Source: Microbacterium sp. H83
GTDB taxonomy: Bacteria > Actinomycetota > Actinomycetes > Actinomycetales > Microbacteriaceae
Assembly (NCBI RefSeq): GCF_001650405.1
Contig: NZ_LWCU01000005.1
Location: 1 to 64,000, forward strand
DNA: 64,000 nt
Direction of reading: 5' to 3'
Both the position numbers and the translations under genes were made by a program. The notes beneath the pieces are model-generated. The model had not been told where the DNA came from. It made no database searches and saw only the letters and a list, made by a program, of their open reading frames with translations. Position 1 is the stretch's first letter. Each line of letters opens with the position of its first letter. Below, piece after piece: positions 9,012 to 20,382 of this stretch.

Positions 9012-9631
9012 CCGCGGTCCTCCGCGATGTCGACGATGTCGGGGTGCGCGGCCAGGAGCTGGTCGGCCTCGCGCCAGGAGAGCCCGGCGATGCTGAGGAG
9101 CGTGCGGACGGCGAGGCTCGCGGCGCCGGCACTGCCTGCGTCCGTGCGTGCCACGACCGTGCGGGCGATCTCCTCGATGAGGCGTGCGAGCGTGGGGGCG
9201 GCGAGGTCGGTGCGGAAGCTGCCGTCGTCCTGTCCGCGGCGGACGAGGGCGGCGACCGATCGGCGCAGCGGCGCGAGCGCGTCTGCGGTGTGCTCGACGT
9301 GCGCCTCGTCGAGCGCGAGCGCGGCGGCGACCTGCACGTGCGCCGCCTCCTGCCACAGGCGCGCGGCGAGGCGGGCGAGCGCGAGGCGTGCGTCGTCGTC
9401 GGTCACCGATTCCGCGATCGCGTTGAAGCGCTGAGCGCCCGACGAGATGAGCTCGCGGATCAGCGCTTCCCGGTCGTCGAAGTGCCCGTAGAGCGTCCGG
9501 CGCGAGAGGCCGGCGCTGCGGGCGATGACGTCGATCGACGCGCGAGGGTCGTGCGCGAGGGTCGAGCGCGCCGCATCGAGGATGCCGGCACGGTTCTCGA
9601 CGGAATCGCGGCGGGGTGCACGGGAGGTCAT
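9008..9631 (-). CDS. TetR/AcrR family transcriptional regulator
   Basis: A 207-aa repressor-type protein. The N-terminal helix-turn-helix spans about residues 15-60 (ASIDVIARSAGLSRRTLYGHFDDREALI), followed by an all-helical ligand-binding domain. First gene of an operon with the degenerate ABC protein and YhgE/Pip gene, overlapping the former by 4 bp. An inverted repeat at 9645-9672 immediately upstream is a strong candidate for its own operator, so the operon is probably autoregulated. I use the ATG at 9631; an ATG at 9667 would lie inside the operator. Confidence 0.9.
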   Translation of the reverse strand: MTSRAPRRDSVENRAGILDAARSTLAHDPRASIDVIARSAGLSRRTLYGHFDDREALIRELISSGAQRFNAIAESVTDDDARLALARLAARLWQEAAHVQVAAALALDEAHVEHTADALAPLRRSVAALVRRGQDDGSFRTDLAAPTLARLIEEIARTVVARTDAGSAGAASLAVRTLLSIAGLSWREADQLLAAHPDIVDIAEDRG

Positions 9632-9644
9632 GCCTCCATCGTAC

Positions 9645-9672
9645 TTATCATGCACATCTGTGTGCAAGATAA
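9645..9672. promoter_or_regulatory. TetR operator candidate
   Basis: TTATCATGCACA (9645-9656) and TGTGCAAGATAA (9661-9672) form an inverted repeat with a single mismatch and a 4-nt centre, 14 bp upstream of the TetR start codon. Size, symmetry and place fit an autoregulatory TetR-family operator. Its low GC stands out from the surroundings. Confidence 0.75.
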
Positions 9673-9719
9673 CTCGGCGAACTCACAGAGATGGGGCGGT
9701 GCCCGGTCGGCGGCGGTCG

Positions 9720-9795
9720 CAACTCAGCACGGATGGCGGCGGAGCGGTGCGCTGTCGCCCGATCTGGCGTCGTGCCGGGCGTTCGTGCTGAGTTG
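9720..9795. repeat. REP-like inverted repeat, copy 4
   Basis: CAACTCAGCACG (9720-9731) and CGTGCTGAGTTG (9784-9795) are perfect inverse copies, with further partial pairing outward (right flank GTGCACGGG). Same family as the repeats near the start of the window. It lies between the divergent/convergent ends of the TetR operon and argG. Confidence 0.75.
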
Positions 9796-9843
9796 TGCAC
9801 GGGCTCTCGCGTTCATGTCTCCGGACGCGCTGCGACCGAGCTC

Positions 9844-9891
9844 GCACGACAGAGGGGGCGGAGGCCGCAGCATCCGCCCCCTCTGTCGTGC
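9844..9891 (-). terminator. Strong argG terminator hairpin
   Basis: A perfect 19-bp stem: bases 9844-9862 (GCACGACAGAGG...) pair with 9873-9891 around a 10-nt loop, starting 8 bp past the argG stop codon on the minus strand. It is the longest perfect stem seen in the window and is symmetric, so it could act on both strands. Confidence 0.8.
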
Positions 9892-9898
9892 GACGAGG

Positions 9899-11763
<1,865 letters not shown>

Positions 11764-11862
11764 GGGATCCGCCTTCCGTCGCCCCCATGGTATCTGATCC
11801 GTCAGTATGTACCAGGAATGACCGTACTTGTCGGGAGCGTACCTCCCGGGAAGACTGGCGTG
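11764..11862. promoter_or_regulatory. Divergent promoter region of the hxlR / MFS genes
   Basis: This 99-bp spacer separates the divergent HxlR and MFS genes. It is AT-rich for the window and contains GGTATCTGATC and TCAGTATGTACC, which form an interrupted inverted repeat (11789-11813), plus GTAC pairs at 11808, 11823 and 11838. These are plausible HxlR half-sites, but I cannot assign exact -10/-35 boxes. Confidence 0.4.
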
Positions 11863-13239
11863 GTGACCGTCCCCGCACTCTCGACTCCGCGCACGCGCCG
11901 CCCACTGCATCCCTGGCTCGCCATGGTGCCGCTGCTCCTCGGCATCCTGATCGGAGCGCTCGCCATCAGCAGCGTCTCCACCGCGCTGCCGGCGATACGC
12001 GGCGATCTCACGCTGTCCGACAGCGGTGCGCTGTGGCTCGTCGATGTCTACGCGCTGTCGCTCGCGGCGACCCTCATCCTCGCGGCGCGAATCGGCGACG
12101 TGTTCGGCCGCAAGCGGATCGTGCTGATCGGTCTGGCCGGCTTCGCGGGCCTCAACCTGGTCGGCGGACTCGCAGACGACGGTCTGCTGCTCATCGTCGT
12201 CCGTGCCCTGCTGGGCGTCGCGGAGGCGTTCGTGGTCGCCGGGGTCGTCGCGACGATCGGCGCGCACTACCAGGCGCGCCAGCGAGTGCTCGCCTACGGC
12301 CTGTGGACGGCGACGTTCGGCACCGGGAGCGCGCTCGGTCCGGTGCTGGGCGGTCTCGTGACCGAGGGGCCGGGGTGGCGCTGGCTGCTGCTCGGCAGTG
12401 TCCCTCTCGCGATGCTCGCCGGAGCGCTCGCGATCTGGCTCGTGCCCGATTCCCGCAGCTCCCGCCCCTCCTCGTGGGACGTGCTCAGCATCGTGTCGTC
12501 GATCGTCGCCCTCGGTGCGCTGGTGTTCGCCCTGCACGAGGTGCTCGCCGCGCCGATCCCGGCCGCGATCGCCGGGGTGGCGGCCGTCGCCACCCTCGTC
12601 TTCTTCGTGCGCCGCCAGCGCCGGCTGCGCGATCCGCTCATCGACATGGCGCTGTTCCGCGTACCCGGCTTCAGCCCCGCGATCGTCCGCATCCTGGCGA
12701 GCAGCGGCGTCTCATCGGCATCCGTCCTGCTCGTGAGCCTGCAGCTGCAGGATGTGCGGGGGCACAGCGCGGCCGAGGCCGGGATCGCGATCCTGCCGCA
12801 GGCGGTCGCGATCGCTCTCGGCGGGGTGCTGGCACCGGTCCTCCTGCGCTGGATGAGCTCGCCGGCCCTGACCGCGGTCGCGCTCGTCGTGCAGGGCGTC
12901 GGGCTCGCCTGGCTGGCCGTGGGGACGGACCTCGTCGCGATCCCCCTCGTGCTCGTCGGAGCAGGATTCGGCGTCGCCGCCACTCTCGCCGCGACGACCC
13001 TCTTCGACGTCACGACCGAAGACGACGCCGGCCAGGTCGGAGCCGTGCAGGAGGTCGGCTTCGCGCTCGGCGGCGGTCTCGGCATCGCCGTGCTGGGAAC
13101 CGTCTCGTCGATCGTCGGCGCCGGAGGCTTCGTCGCGGCGATGGTCGTCGCGGCAGTGGCCGTGGTCGCCGCCGCGCTCGTGCCGCTGTGGAGCCGATCC
13201 GCCGGGCGCTCCGCGATCCAGACCCCCGTCGTCCGATGA
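11863..13239 (+). CDS. MFS drug-exporter-like transporter (DHA2/EmrB type)
   Basis: A 458-aa membrane protein with about 14 hydrophobic segments. The first-loop motif ARIGDVFGRKRI and WRWLLLGSVPLAMLAG in the middle are typical of the 14-TM DHA2 drug:proton antiporter family. It overlaps the quinone reductase gene by 4 bp and is divergent from the HxlR regulator, so a role in exporting the compound that HxlR senses is likely. I chose the GTG at 11863 with GGGAAG upstream; the ATG at 11818 has no ribosome site. Confidence 0.85.
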   Translation: MTVPALSTPRTRRPLHPWLAMVPLLLGILIGALAISSVSTALPAIRGDLTLSDSGALWLVDVYALSLAATLILAARIGDVFGRKRIVLIGLAGFAGLNLVGGLADDGLLLIVVRALLGVAEAFVVAGVVATIGAHYQARQRVLAYGLWTATFGTGSALGPVLGGLVTEGPGWRWLLLGSVPLAMLAGALAIWLVPDSRSSRPSSWDVLSIVSSIVALGALVFALHEVLAAPIPAAIAGVAAVATLVFFVRRQRRLRDPLIDMALFRVPGFSPAIVRILASSGVSSASVLLVSLQLQDVRGHSAAEAGIAILPQAVAIALGGVLAPVLLRWMSSPALTAVALVVQGVGLAWLAVGTDLVAIPLVLVGAGFGVAATLAATTLFDVTTEDDAGQVGAVQEVGFALGGGLGIAVLGTVSSIVGAGGFVAAMVVAAVAVVAAALVPLWSRSAGRSAIQTPVVR

Positions 13240-14039
13240 GAGAGAGCACATCCGTGTCAGACCCCCGCCCGACCGCGCACTGGATCGTCGCGCACCCGCA
13301 GCCGTCGTCGTTCAACACTCGTCTGTTCCATGACGGCGTCGAGGCGCTGAGCCGCACGCACGACGTCGAGATCACCGATCTGCACGCCCAGGGCTTCGAC
13401 CCGGTGCTGGCGGCTCGGGATCTCGGGCTCCCGCTCGGCCGCGCGGGGAACGTGGTCGACCTCATGGCCGAGACCCGTGCGGAGCAGCAGGTCCCGGACG
13501 ACGTGCTCGAGGAGCAGCGCAAGCTCGCGAGCGCCGATCTCGTCGTGCTGCAGTTCCCGCTCTGGTGGTACGGTCCGCCGGCGATCCTCAAGGGGTGGTT
13601 CGACCGGGTGCTCACCAACGGCTTCGCGTACGGCACCGTCGACCCCGACACCGGCATCCCGCTCCGCTACGGCGACGGTCCGCTGGCAGGTCGCCGCGCA
13701 CTCGTGATCGTCACCGCAGGGGAGGACGACCGGTCGGTCGGCAGCCGCGGGGTGAGCGGCGACCTCGACTCGCTGCTGTTCCCGGTGACGCACGGAACGC
13801 TCTGGTACACGGGCATCGAGCCGCTCGACCTGCACGTCGTGCACGATGCCGACGGCCTCGCCGCGGCGGACATCGACCGCGAGAGCGATCGCCTGGTGCA
13901 GCGCCTCGCGGCGATCGGGAGCGAGTCCCCGAGTCGTCCGTTCCGCCGCCTCCGCGACGGGGACTACCGGGGCACCCGCGCGCTGCGCACGGACCTCCTC
14001 CCCGGCCGCACCGACCTCGACATCCACCGCGTGAGCTGA
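13236..14039 (+). CDS. Flavodoxin-fold NAD(P)H dehydrogenase (quinone)
   Basis: A 267-aa NQO1/ModaB-type flavoenzyme. Residues WIVAHPQPSSFNTRLFHDGV hold the phosphate loop for FAD/FMN; FPLWWYGPPAILKGWFDRVL and the later TAGED and SRGV parts match the NAD(P)H:quinone oxidoreductase signature. It would reduce quinones by two electrons, in line with its HxlR regulator. The ATG shares four bases with the MFS stop codon; a GTG at 13254 behind AGAGAG is an alternative start and would give 261 aa. Confidence 0.9.
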   Translation: MRESTSVSDPRPTAHWIVAHPQPSSFNTRLFHDGVEALSRTHDVEITDLHAQGFDPVLAARDLGLPLGRAGNVVDLMAETRAEQQVPDDVLEEQRKLASADLVVLQFPLWWYGPPAILKGWFDRVLTNGFAYGTVDPDTGIPLRYGDGPLAGRRALVIVTAGEDDRSVGSRGVSGDLDSLLFPVTHGTLWYTGIEPLDLHVVHDADGLAAADIDRESDRLVQRLAAIGSESPSRPFRRLRDGDYRGTRALRTDLLPGRTDLDIHRVS

Positions 14040-14193
14040 GGCCCGCCGGTTCGACCCCATCCCGCCGGCGGCGGACGACGGAGAGCGGATGCCGTCGCCA
14101 CGGCGTGTCCCACGGCGGCGCTCCGACAGCATCCGCATGGCTCTGGGCTGTCCCGCGCCGAGAGTGGCAGAGTGGCCACGACGGAGGTGCGAC

Positions 14194-14901
14194 ATGGGCG
14201 ATGCGGTGCTGTGGGGTGTGGTGGCGGCGACCCCGCTGTTCGTGGGCGCCGTGCTCGCGCTGCTCCGCACGTGGCCGCCGCGATGGCTGGGGATCGTCCT
14301 CGGCTTCGGCGCCGGAGCGCTCATGGCGTCGATCGCCTTCGAGCTCTGGGAGGAGGGGCTCGATCTCGCGGGCCCGATCCCGCTCGTGGTGGGCGTCGCC
14401 CTCGGGGCGCTGAGCTACTACATCGCCGACCGGATCCTCGACGCGCGCGCCAGGAAGGCGAAGAGTGCGGCCGGCGGCGGTCAGTTGGCGGTCGGGGCGC
14501 TGCTCGACGGCATCCCGGAGCAGCTCGTGCTGGGCATCGGGCTGGCATCCGGCGAGCCCGTCAGCGTCGCCCTCGTGGTGGCGATCCTGGTCTCCAACCT
14601 TCCCGAGTCGATCGGCTCGGCCGCCGACCTCCTGCAGGGCGGCATGGCGAAGTCGCGCGTCCTCCTGCTGTGGGCGGGTGTCGCGGTCGTGTGCGCGCTC
14701 GCGACCGTCGCCGGCTTCGCGCTCGCGAGCGTCACCGGCGACGGATTCCGCTCGGCAGCCAGCGGATTCGCCGCCGGAGCTCTGCTCGTCATGCTCGTCG
14801 ACTCGATGGTGCCCGAGGCGCAGTCCAAGGCCAAGGAGTCGACCGGGCTGGCGACGGTGCTCGGCTTCGCGCTCGCCGCGGGACTCGCCCTCGCCTCCTG
14901 A
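14194..14901 (+). CDS. ZIP family metal transporter
   Basis: A 235-aa protein with about seven to eight membrane helices. The helix 4-5 signature of ZIP metal carriers is visible as LDGIPEQLVLGIGLASG and VSNLPESIG, where family members carry the metal-binding His/Glu pair (HSxxEG); here the histidine is replaced by Asp-Gly, so it belongs to the divergent ZupT-like branch common in actinobacteria and its metal is uncertain. The ATG at 14194 follows GGAGG. Transcribed alone. Confidence 0.75.
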   Translation: MGDAVLWGVVAATPLFVGAVLALLRTWPPRWLGIVLGFGAGALMASIAFELWEEGLDLAGPIPLVVGVALGALSYYIADRILDARARKAKSAAGGGQLAVGALLDGIPEQLVLGIGLASGEPVSVALVVAILVSNLPESIGSAADLLQGGMAKSRVLLLWAGVAVVCALATVAGFALASVTGDGFRSAASGFAAGALLVMLVDSMVPEAQSKAKESTGLATVLGFALAAGLALAS

Positions 14902-15071
14902 CCGCACCGGTCTGCCGCTGTGCGTCTGCAGGTCGAGATCGCTCGCGCATGCCGGATTCTGCATTTCGAGCATGCACCAGCTTTCTGAGCATGCACACGG
15001 CGATGAATGACGGATGCTGACGGCGGCCGGAATCCGTCCGAGCGAAGTGGATCCGCCCGAGGGAGTGGCCA

Positions 15072-16195
<1,124 letters not shown>

Positions 16196-16196
<1 letters not shown>

Positions 16197-16963
16197 CACC
16201 ATGGCTTGTCCGTTCCCGACCCGCCGCCGTCGTCGCCCTGCTGCTGATCGCGCTCCTGGGTGCCCTGTTCCAGCTGCTCCTTGAGGTCGTCGAGCTGCTG
16301 CTCCGACGGCTGGGGCTCGTCCTCCTGGGGCTGCTCCGGCTCCTCGGAAGGCGTCTGCTCCTGCTGCTGCTTCTGCTTGAGACGGTCCTCGAGGTCCTCC
16401 CGGCTCTGCTGCATGTCGCGGTCGGGGTCGGAGGACTGCTCCTGCGCCTCCTCGCTGTCGCACTCCGCGGGCATCTCCGTCGTGATCGTGAGCGCCTCCC
16501 CGTACAGCTCCGCCGCCGCGGCGCCGTCGCCGTCGCTGCGCGCGGCATCCCCCATCCGCTCGATCACGAGGGCCAGGTTGATCCGCACGCCGCAGACCTC
16601 GAGTCCCGTCGCGAGGCTCAGCGCCTCCTCGAGTTCGGTGCGGGCCTCGGGAAGCCGCTCAGCCCCGGCCAGCGCGGTGCCCACGTTGAAGGGCGCCTTG
16701 TACGGCTCGAACCAGTTCAGGAAGCCCTGGCCCCGTGCCGACGCCTCGGCTCCCGCGAAGTCGTCGACCACATACGCGGTGATCGACTGGTGCGCGAAGG
16801 CGTACATGCTCAGCAGCTTGCCGACGAACAGCAGCGCAGCGAGCGTCAGGGGGAGGGTCGCGATCGCGATCCAGCGGCGGATGCGGCGTCGACGGCGGTT
16901 CGACGCGAGCAGCGCGGCCGCGGCGGCGGCCCTGAGGTCGTCGGTCGTGCGGAGGTCGGTCAC
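16196..16963 (-). CDS. Membrane-anchored TPR-like protein (BatC/E-like)
   Basis: A 255-aa protein with one membrane helix (about 29-52), a helical repeat region (70-165) in which RLPEARTELEEALSLA and AAAAELYGEALTIT look like TPR units, and a highly charged Gln/Glu/Pro/Asp tail (170-255). This is the layout of BatC/BatE tetratricopeptide proteins that follow von Willebrand genes in Bat operons. It overlaps the upstream VWA gene by 4 bp. The acidic, low-complexity tail is probably disordered. Confidence 0.75.
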
Positions 16964-17982
16964 CGGGCGCCTCCGTCGGTCGGCGTCGCCCGGGAAGCGG
17001 GCCGGACGCGAAGATGACGCAGCCGGGCGATGAGCATGCTCGCCCGCACGAGTTCGACGCCGAGCAGGGCCACCACGATGAGGGCGGCGATCCAGTACAG
17101 CTCGGTGACGGTGCCGACCGAGCCCGACTCGGCGTAGCCGACGGTCGTCGACGGAGCCTCGGGCAGCGCCGGCTCGGCATCCGCGGACCGATGCTGGTAC
17201 TCCACGCCGAGGTCTGCGGCGATCGCCTCGAGATTCTGCTCGTCGATCGTCGACAGCGCGTTCGCGCCCTGGTACTCGATGTATCCGCCCTGGTCCGACG
17301 GGTCGACGGAGCCGGTCGTCAGCTTCATCGGACCGCCCTCCGCGGTGCCGTATCCGAACACGGCGCCGGCGTCGGTCAGGCTCGCACCGCCGTCGAAGGG
17401 CTCGGGCGGCGAGGTCACCGTCTGCTCGCCGTCTCCGAAGTAGAACACCATGCGCGAGCGGTCGTCCGCGTTCTGCGCGGCGTTCGACAGCGTCTCCTGC
17501 AGCAGCGGAGCGGCGATGCCGATCGAGCTTCCCCGCGACTGGCTCGTCACCTCGGGGCGCAGCACGTCGAGCGACGAGATGAGCGACGTGGTGTCGGTGG
17601 TCAACGGCATCCGCAGATCGGCGGTGGCGTCGAACGTGATCAGGGCGAACCGGGCGCCGGGGTACTCCTCGACGATCCGCTGCACGTCGGCGCGCACTCC
17701 GTCGAGGCGCGGCTCCGCCCCGTTCCAGTCCTCCGCGACGATGCTCGCGGTCGTGTCGACGACGAGCACGATGTCCGTGTCGGTCGCGAGCGTCTCGGTC
17801 GCCCCTCCCGGGATTCCGGGTCGCAGGAACATGGTGAAGCAGGCGACGAGCATCACGAGCCGCAGAGCCCAGAGCGCCCTGCCGCGACCGGTGGCCTTCG
17901 TCAGCGCGATGACCGCGAGCGCCGCGACGGGCGCGCAGAGCAGCACCAGGAGGAGCACGTTGAGGACGGGCTGGAAGATCAC
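16960..17982 (-). CDS. VWA domain membrane protein (BatB-like)
   Basis: A 340-aa protein: two N-terminal membrane helices (about 5-27 and 36-56), a von Willebrand factor A domain (about 68-260) and a C-terminal helix (about 290-312). The metal site (MIDAS) reads VVDTTAS, i.e. the DxSxS motif with Thr at the middle place. A GTG start overlaps the stop of the first VWA gene (GTGA), showing tight coupling. It likely forms a complex with the adjacent VWA, TPR and DUF58 proteins that the MoxR ATPase remodels. Confidence 0.85.
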   Translation of the reverse strand: MIFQPVLNVLLLVLLCAPVAALAVIALTKATGRGRALWALRLVMLVACFTMFLRPGIPGGATETLATDTDIVLVVDTTASIVAEDWNGAEPRLDGVRADVQRIVEEYPGARFALITFDATADLRMPLTTDTTSLISSLDVLRPEVTSQSRGSSIGIAAPLLQETLSNAAQNADDRSRMVFYFGDGEQTVTSPPEPFDGGASLTDAGAVFGYGTAEGGPMKLTTGSVDPSDQGGYIEYQGANALSTIDEQNLEAIAADLGVEYQHRSADAEPALPEAPSTTVGYAESGSVGTVTELYWIAALIVVALLGVELVRASMLIARLRHLRVRPASRATPTDGGAR

Positions 17983-18965
17983 AGTCTCACCCTCCACAGC
18001 ACCACGATGAAGGACAGCATCGACACCAGGAGCACGACGATCCACAGGTTCGGGTCGTCGGTCCAGACGACCTGCGCCTGTCCCTTCAGCTCCGTGGCCT
18101 CCTGCTCCTGCACCTGAGCGACGATGTCGGCGACGGTCGTGGTGTCGCGCAGCCCGTATGCCGCGCCGCCGGTCGTCTCGGCGGCGTCGGACAGCTCGGC
18201 GCTCACGTCGGCGTCCTTGCCCTGCACGGGGTTCAGCGCGAACACCCGCACCCCGATCGACTTCGCGTACGCTGCGGCCTCGGGGAGAGCGACGATCGAG
18301 GCTCCGTTGATCTCGTTGTCCGTGGCGAAGATGATCGACCGCGAACGCTCGTCGTCGGGGTGGTCGAAGGCCATGGCGCACGCGGCGAGGCCGTCGCCGA
18401 TCAGTGAGGCGCCGTTGCCGTTCAGCGTCCCGACCCAGTGCTCCGGCACCGGCTCCTCGAACAGGAAGCTCTCGCGAATGCTCTGCAGATGACCGCGGAT
18501 GAAGTCGTAGTCGTCGGTGAGCGGGAAGATCTGCACGGGCGAGCTGTTGAAGATGGTCAGTCCGATCCGCTCGCCCTCGAAGTCCTCGAGCAGCTCCTCG
18601 AACACCGTGAGCACCTCGACGTCGACCTCGCTCATGGAGCCGGAGACGTCGAGGCACAGCATGATGTCGCGACTCGTGTTCACCGGCTGGATCGTCTGCG
18701 ACGACATGGGCCGAGCGGCGACGACGCCGGCCGACAGCGTCGCGACGACGCCGATCAGCAGGATCGCCGACAGGGCCAGGATGCGACGGGTGAGCGCCTG
18801 GCGGAAGGTCGGCAGGGTGCGAAGGCGCTCCGCGCGAGCGATCCGAGCTCGTTCATGCGCCTCCGTGCGAGCGGTCCGACGGATGCCGAGCACGACGCCG
18901 AGCGCGATCGCGACGAGCGCCACGCCCGCGGCGACCAGGATCAGCCAGCCGTTCGCTAGTGCCAT
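17979..18965 (-). CDS. VWA domain membrane protein (BatA-like)
   Basis: A 328-aa protein with helices at about 7-28 and 63-85, a VWA domain (about 98-285) with an intact MIDAS motif LDVSGSM, and a C-terminal helix at 305-325. Matches BatA of bacterial aerotolerance-type operons; in such loci the VWA proteins are inner-membrane chaperone-like partners of a MoxR ATPase. Starts 10 bp before the stop of the preceding gene. Confidence 0.88.
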   Translation of the reverse strand: MALANGWLILVAAGVALVAIALGVVLGIRRTARTEAHERARIARAERLRTLPTFRQALTRRILALSAILLIGVVATLSAGVVAARPMSSQTIQPVNTSRDIMLCLDVSGSMSEVDVEVLTVFEELLEDFEGERIGLTIFNSSPVQIFPLTDDYDFIRGHLQSIRESFLFEEPVPEHWVGTLNGNGASLIGDGLAACAMAFDHPDDERSRSIIFATDNEINGASIVALPEAAAYAKSIGVRVFALNPVQGKDADVSAELSDAAETTGGAAYGLRDTTTVADIVAQVQEQEATELKGQAQVVWTDDPNLWIVVLLVSMLSFIVVLWRVRL

Positions 18966-19447
18966 GTGCGCACCACCGTCCTCGCCGCCTCGGCCCCGGC
19001 GAGGGGATCGATCGACGGGCCCTGGCGGAAGATGCTCGGGTAGTAGTGGCGGTGCATCGCATCGATGAGCGCCGGATGCACGCCGCGGGCGACGAGGTCG
19101 TCGAGCGCCAGCACGGGCGCCTCGAGTCCGCTGTACTCGTTCACGAAGGTGCGCACGACGCGGCTCAGCTCGAGATTCGCGTGCCGTGCCGAGAGGGTGC
19201 GCGCGCGATAGTCGTCCTCGATGCGCTGGATGCGCTCCATGTACTCCACGCGCAGCTGCGACAGCACGTCCACCGTCTGCAGCACCGCGCCCTGCGCCTC
19301 TCCGGCGAGGTTCAGGTCTCGGCGGGGCCTGGTGAGGAGCACCACGACCCACGCGGCGACGATCAGCAGCATCAGGATGCCGAAGGCGAGGAGGATCCAC
19401 CCCCACCCGTACTGCGCCGGCGGGTAGAGCTCATCGGGGGCGGGCAT
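18956..19447 (-). CDS. Small membrane protein of the MoxR/VWA operon (DUF4381-like position)
   Basis: A 163-aa protein with a single N-terminal membrane helix (about 15-38) and a helical cytoplasmic part. It sits between DUF58 and the first VWA gene, where DUF4381 proteins occur in Bat operons; the sequence resemblance is weak, so this rests mainly on position and size. The ATG at 19447 follows GGGAGG and lies inside the end of the DUF58 gene (17-bp overlap). Confidence 0.75.
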   Translation of the reverse strand: MPAPDELYPPAQYGWGWILLAFGILMLLIVAAWVVVLLTRPRRDLNLAGEAQGAVLQTVDVLSQLRVEYMERIQRIEDDYRARTLSARHANLELSRVVRTFVNEYSGLEAPVLALDDLVARGVHPALIDAMHRHYYPSIFRQGPSIDPLAGAEAARTVVRTWH

Positions 19448-20378
19448 CCGACCTCCCACCCTGCGATCGGCTCGAGGCTCCGCCGGCGGTGGCGGCCGAT
19501 CCGTATCGACGCGTGGCGAGCAGCTGCAGCAGCTGCGCGACGGCGTCGTCCTGATCGGCGAGCACGCTGTGGCTGATCTCCAGACGCCGGAGCAGGTCGG
19601 CGAGGCGCGCCGCATCGGCGGCCGCCTGCGCGGTGAGCTCGCGGACGATGTCGAGGTCGCCCTGCACGAAGTCCGGCACCTCCCACATGCTGTCGACGTC
19701 GGCGCGGATCGTCGCGGTGCTGTGGTCGAGCACGGGGTCGGCGTCGCGCACGGTGAGCCACAGCACGTCGTGCTGCACGCGCAGTCGGCGCAGCATCCGC
19801 TCGGTCTCCGTCGTGACGGGAGCCTCGTCGCTGATGACGACGACGATCATCCGGCGCGAGATCGTGCGGGTCACATACGAGAGAAGGGCGTCGCGGTCGC
19901 TCGGGGCCGTGCTCGTGTCGATCGCGTGCTCGATCGTGCGCAGCGCGTGTTCGAGCGCTCCCTCGCTGCGCCCCGGAGCTCGACGACGCACGCGATCCGC
20001 GTCTCCGTAGACGAGCGTGAAGTCGTCGCCGTGGCGCAGGGCGAGGACGCCCAGGACCCCCGTCGCGAGGATCGCGAGGTCCTTCTTCGACCTCTCGTCG
20101 TGCGCGAGGGCGCCCATCGATCGCCCGGTGTCCACGACGAACAGGATGGTGTGCATGCGCAGAGCCCGGTGCCGCTTGACCAGCGGCGTGCCCAGGCGTG
20201 CCGTCGCCCGCCAGTCGATGTCGCGCACCTGATCCCCGTACTCGTACTTGCGCAAGTCCTCGAAGTCGAGGCTGCGGCCGTGCAGCAGCGACGCGTAGGC
20301 GCCGTCGAGCGCGTGCAGCGACTTGCGCGACGAGTGGATGAAGAGCTTGCTCTTCACCTGGGTGATCAGGCTCGGCAT
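19431..20378 (-). CDS. DUF58 domain protein
   Basis: A 315-aa protein with the DUF58 core (YGDQVRDIDWRATARLGTPLVKRHR, about residues 47-71) followed by a VWA-like fold with VVDTGRSM at the metal-site position. No membrane helix. DUF58 proteins are constant partners of MoxR ATPases; their biochemical role is not settled. The start lies 4 bp after the MoxR stop codon. The last 30 residues are Ser/Arg/Gly-rich and overlap the next gene. Confidence 0.9.
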   Translation of the reverse strand: MPSLITQVKSKLFIHSSRKSLHALDGAYASLLHGRSLDFEDLRKYEYGDQVRDIDWRATARLGTPLVKRHRALRMHTILFVVDTGRSMGALAHDERSKKDLAILATGVLGVLALRHGDDFTLVYGDADRVRRRAPGRSEGALEHALRTIEHAIDTSTAPSDRDALLSYVTRTISRRMIVVVISDEAPVTTETERMLRRLRVQHDVLWLTVRDADPVLDHSTATIRADVDSMWEVPDFVQGDLDIVRELTAQAAADAARLADLLRRLEISHSVLADQDDAVAQLLQLLATRRYGSAATAGGASSRSQGGRSDARPR

Positions 20379-20382
20379 GGGG

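Noticed and set aside
14940-15000. Short GAGCATGCAC direct repeats between the ZIP gene and the Bat operon
   Set aside because: Only two 10-bp copies; too short and too weakly paired to be assigned to the repeat family or to a terminator.
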